Shown: positions 49,358 through 57,391 of the stretch, one piece after another | Numbering within the stretch: position 1 is the stretch's first letter | Layout of the letters: each line of letters starts with the position of its first letter | NCBI RefSeq assembly: GCF_028369105.1 | Contig: NZ_JAQNDO010000001.1 | Coordinates: forward strand, 4,990,501-5,054,500 | Direction of reading: 5' to 3' | Length of the DNA: 64,000 bases | Origin: Polyangium mundeleinium | GTDB taxonomy: Bacteria > Myxococcota_A > Polyangia > Polyangiales > Polyangiaceae | Notes under the pieces: model-generated | Told to the model about the DNA's origin: nothing | The model's database searches: none | The model's input: the letters and a program-made list of their open reading frames with translations, nothing else | Position numbers and translations under genes: made by a program

Positions 49358-49726
49358 TCAGCAGGTCACCTCGAACAGGTGCCCATTCTCGTCCACGAAG
49401 TACACCCGGCCTGCGCCGCCGAGAGGGTCGTCCGTCTTCCCATTGCGGGGATCCTCCGGATCGTTGCCGAAAGACATGCCGCGCGCTTCGAGCCGCTTCA
49501 CGACCTCGGCGAACCTTGTTTCGTCGACGCGAAAGGCGACGTGGTCCGGGTGGACGGTCGTGGCTGGGTTGAAGAGCAGGAAGGCTCCGTGGTCGAGGTC
49601 GATTCGATACATGTCGTCGTCGGCGCCTTCGACCGTCGGCGCGGCGGCTCCCAGGATCGCGGCGAGGGTTTCGGCCGACGCGCGCGCGTCCCGAGCGGCC
49701 AGACCGATGTGATCGACTTTGAGCAT
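49358..49726 (-). CDS. VOC-family (glyoxalase-like) protein
   Basis: A 122-residue single VOC unit, beginning MLKVDHIGLAARD and ending GHLFEVTC. The likely metal ligands are His6, His about 63 (PDHVAFRV) and Glu about 119. VOC enzymes include lactoylglutathione lyases, methylmalonyl-CoA epimerases and dioxygenases. The start with DHIGLAARD resembles the epimerase branch, but the short length leaves substrate open. It ends 120 bp from the neighbouring membrane gene and its start is adjacent to the propeller-lipoprotein stop. Confidence 0.8.
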   Translation of the reverse strand: MLKVDHIGLAARDARASAETLAAILGAAAPTVEGADDDMYRIDLDHGAFLLFNPATTVHPDHVAFRVDETRFAEVVKRLEARGMSFGNDPEDPRNGKTDDPLGGAGRVYFVDENGHLFEVTC

Positions 49727-49727
49727 T

Positions 49728-50909
49728 TCAACCTCCGGTTTTTTCCTTGGCAGGAACGTTGCCGGGATTCTCCGGCGGGGTCTCGTCGAAGATGCTCGTG
49801 CGCCAGGCGAAGACGGCTTCTTTGCCGCGGTCGGCCCAGAAGATCGTGTCCCCTTCGACGGCGACGCCGCAGGCTCGTTTTGCCTCCGGGGCGTGTACGC
49901 GGACGACCGCTCCGGTCGTGACGTCGATGCGAGAGAGCGTGTCGTCGCCGTCTGCCCAGTAATAGTAGCGCCCGCTCGCGAATGCGCCGTTTCCCCGGTC
50001 GCCGTAGGTTCTGATCGGGAAACGTTTTTGCTCCTTCATGCCGTCGGCGGAGACCACGATGACGGCTTCCGTTGTGCGGACGAGCCAACCGCCTGGGAAG
50101 GCGCTGCCGTCCGAGGGCATTTCGCCGAGCGGTATCCCGCGGGTCGTCTTTCGCGTGGCGAGGTCGGTGAGCGTGATTTCCCAGCTCCGGTCGGCCCACG
50201 CGAGGGTCCGCGCGTCTGCGGCGATGAGCCAGGGCTGCTCCTTGTCCGGCAAGATGGCCTCGCCTGCGGGGTGCGCCTCGTCGACGCGGAGCGCGCCGCC
50301 CTTGCCGAAACGATCGGAGACGAACACGCTCGTCGGCGAGGCGATCACGCCGAGGTAGTTCCGATCCTTTGCGCCAATCACGGACGGCTTGGAGGACGTG
50401 CCTTCGCGGTAGGACCAGAGCCAATCGGGATGCGCCCCCGAGCGCGCCCCCCCGGTGCACGGCGCGCCGGTCCAGTAAAGGGTCTCGCCCTGCGCGGTCA
50501 GGCCGTAGGGGCGGTAGTCGAGCGCGGCGAGCGTGACCTTTTTGCCTTCGTGTCTCGACGTCCGCGTGAGCGCGCCGCCGGCCTCGTCGCACATGAGGGC
50601 GGCACCATAGGCGCCCGAGCCGCTCGGCGTAGGGGGAGGCGCGGAATGCCGATCGTGGATTTCGAGCCAGTAGACATGCGTCGGGGTCGCCACGAGGTCG
50701 CAGTGCCCGCTGTCGAATGAGCCCAGGCGCAGCGGCATCGACGGCGCGGGCGGCGGCTTTGCGGGAGGGGCGGGGGCCGCGGGCGGAGGGGCCGCGGGGG
50801 GCGGGGCCATCACCACGGTCGGCGCCGCGGCGGGCGCAGGTGTTTCTGCATGGCAGCTCGAAAGCGCGGCGACGCCGAGCGCGAGCAAGCCGAGGGGGAT
50901 TCGTGTCAC
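49728..50909 (-). CDS. Propeller-like lipoprotein
   Basis: A 393-residue protein starting at GTG 50909, with a lipoprotein signal (LSSC, about residues 16-19) and a long Ala/Pro linker. Its repeated strands are rich in Trp and Tyr (VYWLEIHD, LYWTGAPC, YYYWADGDD, IFWADRGKEA), a six- to eight-bladed propeller pattern like DUF5050/LDL-receptor YWTD repeats. Such lipoproteins are common in Polyangiaceae; binding partners are unknown. The stop precedes the VOC start by one base. Confidence 0.75.
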   Translation of the reverse strand: MTRIPLGLLALGVAALSSCHAETPAPAAAPTVVMAPPPAAPPPAAPAPPAKPPPAPSMPLRLGSFDSGHCDLVATPTHVYWLEIHDRHSAPPPTPSGSGAYGAALMCDEAGGALTRTSRHEGKKVTLAALDYRPYGLTAQGETLYWTGAPCTGGARSGAHPDWLWSYREGTSSKPSVIGAKDRNYLGVIASPTSVFVSDRFGKGGALRVDEAHPAGEAILPDKEQPWLIAADARTLAWADRSWEITLTDLATRKTTRGIPLGEMPSDGSAFPGGWLVRTTEAVIVVSADGMKEQKRFPIRTYGDRGNGAFASGRYYYWADGDDTLSRIDVTTGAVVRVHAPEAKRACGVAVEGDTIFWADRGKEAVFAWRTSIFDETPPENPGNVPAKEKTGG

Positions 50910-51039
50910 CCGCGGCAGGGTAGCGGCTTCCCGGTTCCGGGGATAGGCAGAGGGGGCAGAAGGGGGAGGTGGGCTGGGAGGTAGGACACGGGTTTCCGAT
51001 TGAAAACAAGCGGGCTGGCGTACGTGTTAGCGTGTGCTC

Positions 51040-51693
51040 ATGCGCCGCTTCGCACGCGTTCCTTTCCACGTCTTCGTCGCCGTCTCGGCGGGAGCTTTCG
51101 GATGTGCCTCGAGCGCTCCGCGACCGGGCGCGGAGGGGAACGAGCCGCCCGCGAAGGCGGCAACCGCGAAGGCGGTAGCGGAGGTAACGACGGTGCCGCT
51201 CGAGGAGGGCTGCCCCGCCGCCGAGCCCAAGGAGCTCGGCGCCTGCGACACCGCCGGTCGCCTCTGTACGTATGCCTCGTCCCAGGGATGCGGGACCGTA
51301 TACGATTGCCACCTCGGGACGTGGCGCGTGGCCCTCCCCGTGGCGTGCACGGACGCGCATCGGGACGGCGCTTGCGCCCCGGAGCCGGAGCGGGAGCGCG
51401 CTCCGGCGACGCCGCTCGAGAAAAGCCCTGTGTGCCTCTATTCCGGAGCCACAGCGTGCACCTACAACCTCGACATGCCGCCGCAGCCGTGCAGCGGCGT
51501 GCCCCGGCAGGCGCCGCCGCTCAAGTTCGTGTGGCGCTGCCAAGGATTGACCTCCGGCGGATGTGGTGCTGGTTTCGCCGAAGGCGAGCGCTGCGCGCCC
51601 GAGGGCGCGTCCTGCGGGACGACGTGCTGCGGGAAGAGCGCGCTTTGCTCGGGTGGGAAGTGGCACGTCACGGAGCACGGCTGCCCGCCGTAG
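51040..51693 (+). CDS. Cys-rich lipoprotein
   Basis: A 217-residue protein with a lipoprotein signal (AFGC, about residues 19-22) and at least 16 Cys residues in the mature part, arranged in pairs (CGTVYDC, CSGVPRQ, CGTTCCGKSALC). It should be a disulfide-stabilised surface protein. GTG 51034 is an alternative start. No family is recognised. Confidence 0.7.
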   Translation: MRRFARVPFHVFVAVSAGAFGCASSAPRPGAEGNEPPAKAATAKAVAEVTTVPLEEGCPAAEPKELGACDTAGRLCTYASSQGCGTVYDCHLGTWRVALPVACTDAHRDGACAPEPERERAPATPLEKSPVCLYSGATACTYNLDMPPQPCSGVPRQAPPLKFVWRCQGLTSGGCGAGFAEGERCAPEGASCGTTCCGKSALCSGGKWHVTEHGCPP

Positions 51694-51720
51694 CCCGCGC
51701 GGGCGTGTGGCAGGGTCGAG

Positions 51721-53040
51721 CTAGAGCCGCACGACCTTCGTCTTGTCGCCCTCGACCTTGCGGAGCGCATCACGCGTGTCGACCACGAGCTTCGCCTCGC
51801 GGAGGATCCGCGCATAATCGACCGACGCGTGATCCGTCACGATCACGACCGCATCGTATTCGCCGTACGCCACGTTGTTCGGCTCCGATTTCATCACGAT
51901 GCCGCCTTCGTCGCATTCAGCCACGTACGGATCGTGATACCGCACGTCGGCGCCGAGCTCCTGGAGCTGGTGGATGATGTCGAACGCCGGCGACTCGCGG
52001 TAATCGGCCACGTCGCGCTTGTACGCCACGCCGCTCACCAGGATCTTCGATCCATTCGCCGCCTTGCGCTCGCCGTTGAGCGCCTGTTGCACGAGGTGCA
52101 CGACGTATTCAGGCATCCCGCTGTTGATCGTGTCGGCGAGCTCGATGAAGCGCGCCTGGTACTTCAGCGTCCGCATCCGCCACGAGAGGTAGAGCGGGTC
52201 GATCGGAATGCAGTGGCCGCCGAGGCCCGGGCCCGGGAAGAAGGGCATGAAGCCAAACGGCTTCGTCGCTGCCGCCCGGATGACCTCCCAGACGTCGATG
52301 CCGAGCTTGCGGCTCATCAGCGCGACCTCGTTCACGAGGCCGATGTTGACCGCGCGGAACGTGTTCTCCAGGAGCTTGACCATTTCGGCCGCGTCGGTGC
52401 TCGACACCGGGACCACGGTCTCGATGATCTTGCCATAGAGCGCCATCGCGACTTCGAGGCAGCCGGGCGTCGCGCCGCCGAGGACCTTCGGCGTGTTGCG
52501 CGTGCCATACGTCTTGTTGCCAGGGTCGACGCGCTCGGGACTGAAGGCAATGAAGACGTCCTTGCCGAGCTCGTAGCGGCCAGCCGTGAGCTTCGGGACC
52601 AGGACCTCGCGCGTCGTGCCCGGGTACGTCGTCGACTCGAGCACGATGAGCATGTTCGAGTGCTGGTGCTCCGCAATCTCGTCGCTCGCCGACAGGATGA
52701 AGCGCATGTCGGGGTCTTTGGTCTTGTTGAGCGGCGTCGGGACGCAGACGACAATCGCGTCGGCCGAGCCAAGGACGTCAGGGTCGGTCGTGGCGCGGAG
52801 GCGGCCCGCCGCGACGTGCGGCGCGAGCGCCGAGGACGGGATGTCGCCGATGTACGAAACGCCTTGGCCGAGCAGCCGAACCTTCTCGCGATCCTTGTCG
52901 TAGCCGGTGACGGAGAAGCCGGCTTGAGCGAACTCCACGACGAGCGGCAGCCCGACGTAGCCAATGCCCACGACGACGATGTGCGCGCTACGATCCTCGA
53001 TCTTCTTGAGAAGCTCCTGCACGATGCCTGTCCCTTTCAC
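51721..53040 (-). CDS. Nucleotide-sugar dehydrogenase (UDP-N-acetylglucosamine 6-dehydrogenase type)
   Basis: A 439-residue NAD-dependent enzyme that oxidises the C6 of a UDP-hexose to a uronic acid. It shows VVGIGYVGLPLV (NAD fold), the VESTTYPGTT segment, ENTFRAVNIGLVNE and the catalytic PGLGGHCIPIDPLYL with active Cys. The WbpA/WbpO class is preferred over UDP-glucose dehydrogenase because of the GGHCIP and PTPLNKTKDPD region. Start GTG 53040 overlaps the stop of the CpsB-type gene; GTG 53022 is an alternative. The product would feed surface polysaccharide synthesis. Confidence 0.9.
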   Translation of the reverse strand: MKGTGIVQELLKKIEDRSAHIVVVGIGYVGLPLVVEFAQAGFSVTGYDKDREKVRLLGQGVSYIGDIPSSALAPHVAAGRLRATTDPDVLGSADAIVVCVPTPLNKTKDPDMRFILSASDEIAEHQHSNMLIVLESTTYPGTTREVLVPKLTAGRYELGKDVFIAFSPERVDPGNKTYGTRNTPKVLGGATPGCLEVAMALYGKIIETVVPVSSTDAAEMVKLLENTFRAVNIGLVNEVALMSRKLGIDVWEVIRAAATKPFGFMPFFPGPGLGGHCIPIDPLYLSWRMRTLKYQARFIELADTINSGMPEYVVHLVQQALNGERKAANGSKILVSGVAYKRDVADYRESPAFDIIHQLQELGADVRYHDPYVAECDEGGIVMKSEPNNVAYGEYDAVVIVTDHASVDYARILREAKLVVDTRDALRKVEGDKTKVVRL

Positions 53041-53765
53041 GAGTCGACCCGGCCCTCCAGGATGGAAAGCGGTCCTTCGATCAGCATGTCGCGTGCCTCC
53101 GCCGCGCCGAGCGCGCGGTGCAGGTGTTCGATGCCCGCAGCGACGTCCTCGACGTCCCCCGGGCGATGGGCGTCGCTGCACGCCGCGTAGTAGTAGCCCT
53201 CTTCCAGGAGCGTCTCCGCGCACTTGCGTGTCGCCCGTCCGTACTTGCCAACGAGCGAAGCGATGTCGAGCAGAAGGACGACGCCGCCGTCGAGCAGCGG
53301 ATCGAGCACAGTGCGGTCGTTCCAGACGGGTTCGTACCGCTCGGGGTGCGCGAGGACAGGGCGGAGCTTTTTCTTGCGGCGGAGGTCGGCGAAGCGAGAC
53401 GCAAGGCGCGCAGGGAAGGCGCGCGGGGAGAGCTCGACCAGGACAGCACGCTCGCCAGGGTAGGGGAGGGCGTCGCCGCGCATGAGGCGCTCGTAGACGA
53501 CGTCGTCGAAGAAGTGTTCCGACGAGAGCGCGAGCTCAGGCAAGCCGGGCACATCCGCGAGGGCCTGCCGCGTGGCCTCGTAAGCGCGCGCGAGGTCGCC
53601 CTTGGTGTTGTCGAACATCCCAGGGCGCATGTGCGGCGTGGCAACGACCTTGCCGAACCCCGCACCCGCGAGGCCCATGAGCAAGGCGCGGCTGTCCGCG
53701 ACGGTCTTCACGCCGTCGTCGATGCCAACCACCCAGTGGCAGTGAAGGTCGATGTACCCCGTCAT
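53037..53765 (-). CDS. CpsB/YwqE-type PHP-domain tyrosine phosphatase
   Basis: A 242-residue PHP metal enzyme. It has DLHCHWVVGIDDG near the N-terminus, ATPHMRPGMFDN, LSSEHFFDD, VLAHPERY and CSDAHRPGDVED, the metal ligands of CpsB/CapC/YwqE tyrosine phosphatases. Such enzymes dephosphorylate bacterial tyrosine kinases controlling capsule or exopolysaccharide export. It overlaps the nucleotide-sugar dehydrogenase gene, a natural pairing in polysaccharide operons. No tyrosine kinase or Wzx/Wzy genes lie nearby. The frame is open upstream, but ATG 53765 starts exactly at the PHP fold. Confidence 0.9.
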   Translation of the reverse strand: MTGYIDLHCHWVVGIDDGVKTVADSRALLMGLAGAGFGKVVATPHMRPGMFDNTKGDLARAYEATRQALADVPGLPELALSSEHFFDDVVYERLMRGDALPYPGERAVLVELSPRAFPARLASRFADLRRKKKLRPVLAHPERYEPVWNDRTVLDPLLDGGVVLLLDIASLVGKYGRATRKCAETLLEEGYYYAACSDAHRPGDVEDVAAGIEHLHRALGAAEARDMLIEGPLSILEGRVDS

Positions 53766-53811
53766 CACGCGCCGCGCGAACCTAGCAGTTTTTGAGGAGG
53801 GCGCGCGCGCA

Positions 53812-53921
53812 CAGCGTCTCGCCGGGGTTTCACCCCGGGCCCGACGAGGGGCTATCCGCCCCTCGACCCGGACCAGGCACGGCCTGGACCGAGGGTGCAT
53901 CGACCGCGATGCGGTCGATGC
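53812..53921 (-). repeat. Multi-hairpin intergenic module, copy 4
   Basis: Minus-oriented module between the unknown gene at 53954 and the CpsB-type gene. Stems: 53822-53838, 53845-53865 (loop TATCC, the complement of GGATA), 53873-53887 and 53897-53921 (11 bp, same stem as copy 1). It is nearest to copy 1 (18870-18980). It lies 33 nt beyond the stop of the 53954 gene, so on the minus strand its first hairpin follows that gene. Confidence 0.85.
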
Positions 53922-53953
53922 AGAGAAGAGTGGAAGGGCTGTGGAGCCCCCTC

Positions 53954-54343
53954 TCAGAGGGCGCGGGTGAGGATCTTCGCGATTTCGAGATCCGTCAGGC
54001 AGCCGTCGGAGCCCTTGGCGAAGACACACGCGAGGGTGACGACGCTGTTGTCGAGCACGACGGAAGGGGCGCCCTCCTTCTGGTTCGTGACGACGATGCG
54101 CTTGACGCCGTCGCGGACGGCCTCCTTGCCAAGCTCGTCGACGCAGATGACGCGGAAGGCGTTGGCGAGCTTGCGGACGCCGAGGTGCTGGACGTTCTTC
54201 AGCGCAGCCTCGTCCGTCTCGAAGGTCGGCCAGTCGACGTCGACGACGATGGGGGCGCCCGCGACGTCCTGGATGTCTTTTTGCTCGCCCGGAAGCCAGG
54301 ACTCCTTCGCTTCCTTGATGAGCCGCTTTTCGATGAGTCCCAT
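53954..54343 (-). CDS. Small conserved-looking soluble protein
   Basis: A 129-residue protein beginning MGLIEKRLIKEAKESWLPGE. The rest is a mixed alpha/beta domain with NVQHLGVRKLANAFRVICVD and two Cys. It is rich in acidic and basic residues and has no signal. No family is recognised. A copy of the hairpin module lies just beyond its stop. It is divergent from the roadblock-like gene. Confidence 0.7.
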   Translation of the reverse strand: MGLIEKRLIKEAKESWLPGEQKDIQDVAGAPIVVDVDWPTFETDEAALKNVQHLGVRKLANAFRVICVDELGKEAVRDGVKRIVVTNQKEGAPSVVLDNSVVTLACVFAKGSDGCLTDLEIAKILTRAL

Positions 54344-54470
54344 GGAAACCGCCTCCGTTCGAACGCGTGACGATCACGCCGGGGGCGGAGCATACAGGAA
54401 CGGGATCTCGCCGGAAAGTGGACCCCAGCGCGGCGAACGGGCGACCATTTCCCGCGAAGGAGGTTCTCTC

Positions 54471-54887
54471 TTGTCGAGGATGGATCCCACCGAGGCCCCG
54501 CCGCCGTCGCTCGGAGCCGAGCGCCGCAGGCGGAGGAGCGAAGACCCGATCACGGCGCTGCACTACCAGCTCTCGGTCGCGCGCAGCGAAGGGAAGCTCG
54601 AGGCCCTCGTGCTCGTCGACGATCGAGGCTGCCTCGTCGCAGGCGCCGGCTCATGGCCCGTCTGCGAGGAGCTCGCCGCCTACGCGCCGCTGCTCGCCGA
54701 GCCCGACCTGCCCACATCCGCAGCCGTCGGCACACGGATCGCCGATCTCTCGCGCGAGGTGCTCGTGCGCGCGCTCCCCCTCGGCACGGCCGAGGCGCTG
54801 CTTGCGGTGCGTGGAGGAGGGGAGGACCGGTCGGCCTTCATCGCCCGCGCAGCCGCAGGCTGCCGGCGGATCTTGCAGGCGGCCTGA
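54471..54887 (+). CDS. Roadblock/LC7-like small protein
   Basis: A 138-residue protein. The core EALVLVDDRGCLVAGAGSW, followed by a helix (CEELAAYAPLL) and later GGEDRSAFIARAAAGCRRIL, matches the roadblock/LC7 (MglB-like) pattern used by small-GTPase partner proteins in myxobacteria. A TTG at 54471 is preferred over ATG 54480 because AAGGAGG lies 7 nt upstream of it. No GTPase gene is adjacent. The last 33 bp of the gene recur near 57308, flanking the GlxA/NDH-2 pair. Confidence 0.65.
   Translation: MSRMDPTEAPPPSLGAERRRRRSEDPITALHYQLSVARSEGKLEALVLVDDRGCLVAGAGSWPVCEELAAYAPLLAEPDLPTSAAVGTRIADLSREVLVRALPLGTAEALLAVRGGGEDRSAFIARAAAGCRRILQAA
54853..54885 (+). repeat. 33-bp direct repeat, left copy (right copy 57308-57340)
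   Basis: The 3' end of the roadblock-like gene (54853-54885) recurs at 57308-57340 in the same orientation, 29 of 33 bases identical (both end in GGCGGCCT). The copies bracket a 2.4-kb segment with the GlxA-type regulator and the NDH-2-like gene. The right copy is not in a gene. This could be an insertion footprint or a remnant of duplication. Confidence 0.6.
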
Positions 54888-54960
54888 GCCGCCCACCGCC
54901 GTCCCGAAATCGTCAAGAAAAATCGCTTCGCATGGGAGCCACGCGAAGACGTGGTCTCCC

Positions 54961-55971
54961 TCATCGTGAGAATCTGCGGCGGTACTCCGTCGGCGACACC
55001 GCGAGGTGCCGCTGGAAGGTCATCCGCATCCGCTCCACGTCGCCGAATCCACACTGCCGCGCGATCTCGTCGACGTTCCGCTCCGACGCCTCCAGCAGCC
55101 GTCGCGCCGCCGCGAGCCGGAACACCTCCATCGCCTTCGCCGGCGTTCTCCCCGTCTTCTGCTTGTAGACCCGCGCAAAGTTCCGCGGGCTCATCCCCGC
55201 CCTCTTCGCGAGCTGCTCCACCGTCAGATCCTCGCGGCCGAGGTGCTCGGCGATCCACTGGTGCAAGTCGTCGAAGCCCGCGTGGTCGTCTGCCTGCGCT
55301 TGCAGCACCTCGCTGAACTGCGACTGTCCGCCCGGTCGCTTCAAGAAGACCACGAGATCCCGCGCGACCTTCATCGCGATGTCACGCCCGCAGTCCGCCT
55401 CCACCAGCGCCAGGGAGAGGTCGATCCCCGCCGTCACGCCCGCCGACGTCCACACCGGCCCCTCCTGCACGTAGATCGCGTCCGGCTCGACCTTGATCGA
55501 GGGAAACCGCCGCTTCAGCAGGTCACACATCGCCCAGTGCGTCGCCGCGCGTTTGCCCTGGAGGAGCCCCGCCTGCGCCAGCAAGAACGTCCCGCTGCAC
55601 ACCGAGGCCGTTCGCCGCACCTTGCGGGACATCGCGGAGAGCCACGCCACCAGATCCGCGGAGCCCTCCAGCGCCTGCTCGATCGCCGGCGCGCCAGGCA
55701 CGATCAGCGTGTCCACCTCGTGGTCCGCGAACGCCGAGAGCGGCAGCGTGTCGAGCTCCACGCCCTCCGCCGAGGGCACGAGCCCGCCCCCGAGGCTCAC
55801 CGTCCGCCGCACGTACCCGGGCAGCCCACGTTCCTCCGCGTACCGCGACGCGGACCAGAACGCGGTCTGTGGCCCGGTCATGTCGAGCAGCCCCATGCCG
55901 GGAAACGCCACGAACAGGAGGAGCCGAGGCTGGCACGTGGACGTTGGCAGAAAATCAGGGATCAATGGCAT
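54961..55971 (-). CDS. GlxA-family regulator (DJ-1/PfpI domain plus AraC HTH)
   Basis: A 336-residue regulator with an N-terminal DJ-1/PfpI-type domain (about 15-190; LIVPGAPAIEQAL, and the Cys elbow SVCSGTFLLAQAGLL) and a C-terminal AraC-type DNA-binding domain (about 235-336; LTVEQLAKRAGMSPRNFARV, CGFGDVERMRMTFQRHL). It follows the GlxA layout. The ligand is unknown. It is divergent from the NDH-2-like gene at 56081, so that gene is its probable target. Confidence 0.9.
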   Translation of the reverse strand: MPLIPDFLPTSTCQPRLLLFVAFPGMGLLDMTGPQTAFWSASRYAEERGLPGYVRRTVSLGGGLVPSAEGVELDTLPLSAFADHEVDTLIVPGAPAIEQALEGSADLVAWLSAMSRKVRRTASVCSGTFLLAQAGLLQGKRAATHWAMCDLLKRRFPSIKVEPDAIYVQEGPVWTSAGVTAGIDLSLALVEADCGRDIAMKVARDLVVFLKRPGGQSQFSEVLQAQADDHAGFDDLHQWIAEHLGREDLTVEQLAKRAGMSPRNFARVYKQKTGRTPAKAMEVFRLAAARRLLEASERNVDEIARQCGFGDVERMRMTFQRHLAVSPTEYRRRFSR

Positions 55972-56080
55972 GCCCGCGGCGTCCCTCTCGACCTACGCCC
56001 TAGGACGATAGCGTGCTCCGGCCTTCCGCACCTCCAGCGCGAAGGCTGGGTTCGCCTGAACGAGAGGAACAAAAGGCAGC

Positions 56081-57289
56081 ATGTCGAAGAAAGTATTGAT
56101 CGTCGGCGCCGGCTTCGCTGGCGTATGGGGCGCCCTCGCCGCCGCGCGGCTGCTCGACGAGCAGGGCAAGACGGGCGCGGACGTCGAGATCACCCTCATC
56201 TCGCCCAAACCCGCCCTCGACATCCGCCCGCGGCTCTATGAGCCCTCTCCGCAGGACATGAGCGCGCCCCTCCTGCCGCTGCTCGAGGCCATCGGCGTCC
56301 GGTTCGTCGAGGGCTCCGTCGCGGAGATCCGGAGCGGCGCAAAGGAGGTGGACGTGCTCACCACGGACGGCGGTAGGCTCACGCTGCCGTATGACCGGCT
56401 CCTGCTCACGAGCGGCAGCAAGCTCTTCCGCCCGCCTGTCCCCGGCCTGGAGGAGCATGCCTTTTCGGTGGATCAGGTCGAGGACGCCGTCGAGCTCGAC
56501 AAGCACCTCGCGAGCCTCGCCGGCCTGCCCGCGTCACCCGCGCGCAATACGGTCGTGGTCGTGGGAGGTGGCTTCACGGGGCTCGAGCTCGCGACCGAGC
56601 TGCCCCAGCGCTTGCGCGCGGTCCTCGGCGCGGAGGCAAAGGTTTCGGTCGTCCTCGTCGACAGGGCCGCGGAGGTCGGCGCGGGCCTCGGCGCGAATCC
56701 ACGTCCCGCCATTGCGGAGGCGCTCGGCTCTCTCGGCGTGGACTTCCGGGGCGGCGCGGGTGTCGCGGCCATCGATGCCACGGGCGTCGTGACCGCCGCA
56801 GGAACACGCATCGACGCCGGCACCGTCGTCTGGACCGGCGGCATGCGCGCCAGCAGCTTGACCGCGCAGGTCTCTTCCTCGCTCGATCCGCTCGGCCGCG
56901 TCGAGGTCACGCCGGACCTGCGCGTCGTCGGCACCGATCACGTCTTCGCCGCGGGCGACGTCGCGCACGCGCGCTCCGATGATCAGGGCAACTACGCCCT
57001 CATGTCCTGCCAGCACGCGATCTTCATGGGCCGCTTCGGCGGGCACAACGCCGTGGCCGATCTGCTCGGCCTTCCGACCCTCGAATATCGCCAGGTCTTC
57101 TACGCCACCTGCCTCGATCTCGGGGAATGGGGGGCCGTCTACACGGAAGGCTGGGACCGTCAGGTCAAGCTCACCGGCGCCGAGGGGAAGGAGCGCAAGC
57201 GGATGATCAACACCGCCTGGATCTATCCCCCCGCTCCGATCCGCGCCGAAGCCCTCGCCGCCGGCAACCCGCAGATCACCTTCGGCTGA
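56081..57289 (+). CDS. NDH-2-like NAD(P)/FAD oxidoreductase
   Basis: A 402-residue flavoprotein of the NDH-2 type. It has FAD motif VLIVGAGFAGVWGALAAAR at the start, NAD motif VVVVGGGFTGLELATEL (about residue 162) and VFAAGDVAHARSDD near the C-terminus, the typical second FAD contact. The C-terminus lacks the long hydrophobic membrane tail of many NDH-2, so it may be peripheral. It is divergent from a GlxA-family regulator and was perhaps acquired with it. The electron acceptor (quinone or other) is inferred. Confidence 0.85.
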   Translation: MSKKVLIVGAGFAGVWGALAAARLLDEQGKTGADVEITLISPKPALDIRPRLYEPSPQDMSAPLLPLLEAIGVRFVEGSVAEIRSGAKEVDVLTTDGGRLTLPYDRLLLTSGSKLFRPPVPGLEEHAFSVDQVEDAVELDKHLASLAGLPASPARNTVVVVGGGFTGLELATELPQRLRAVLGAEAKVSVVLVDRAAEVGAGLGANPRPAIAEALGSLGVDFRGGAGVAAIDATGVVTAAGTRIDAGTVVWTGGMRASSLTAQVSSSLDPLGRVEVTPDLRVVGTDHVFAAGDVAHARSDDQGNYALMSCQHAIFMGRFGGHNAVADLLGLPTLEYRQVFYATCLDLGEWGAVYTEGWDRQVKLTGAEGKERKRMINTAWIYPPAPIRAEALAAGNPQITFG

Positions 57290-57307
57290 ACCTCGCGAGG
57301 GGCTCTC

Positions 57308-57340
57308 CCGCAGGTCGCCGGCAGATCTTGCGGGCGGCCT
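57308..57340 (+). repeat. 33-bp direct repeat, right copy
   Basis: Matches 54853-54885 at 29 of 33 bases, same orientation. It lies in the 102-bp gap before the ArsA-type gene, 19 nt after the NDH-2-like stop. In that copy the reading frame of the roadblock gene is not continued, so it is a relic or an insertion edge. Confidence 0.6.
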
Positions 57341-57391
57341 CCGCGCTTTCCGTCATCCCCGAACCTCCCGAGCCGTGCTAAAGGGCGCCCC

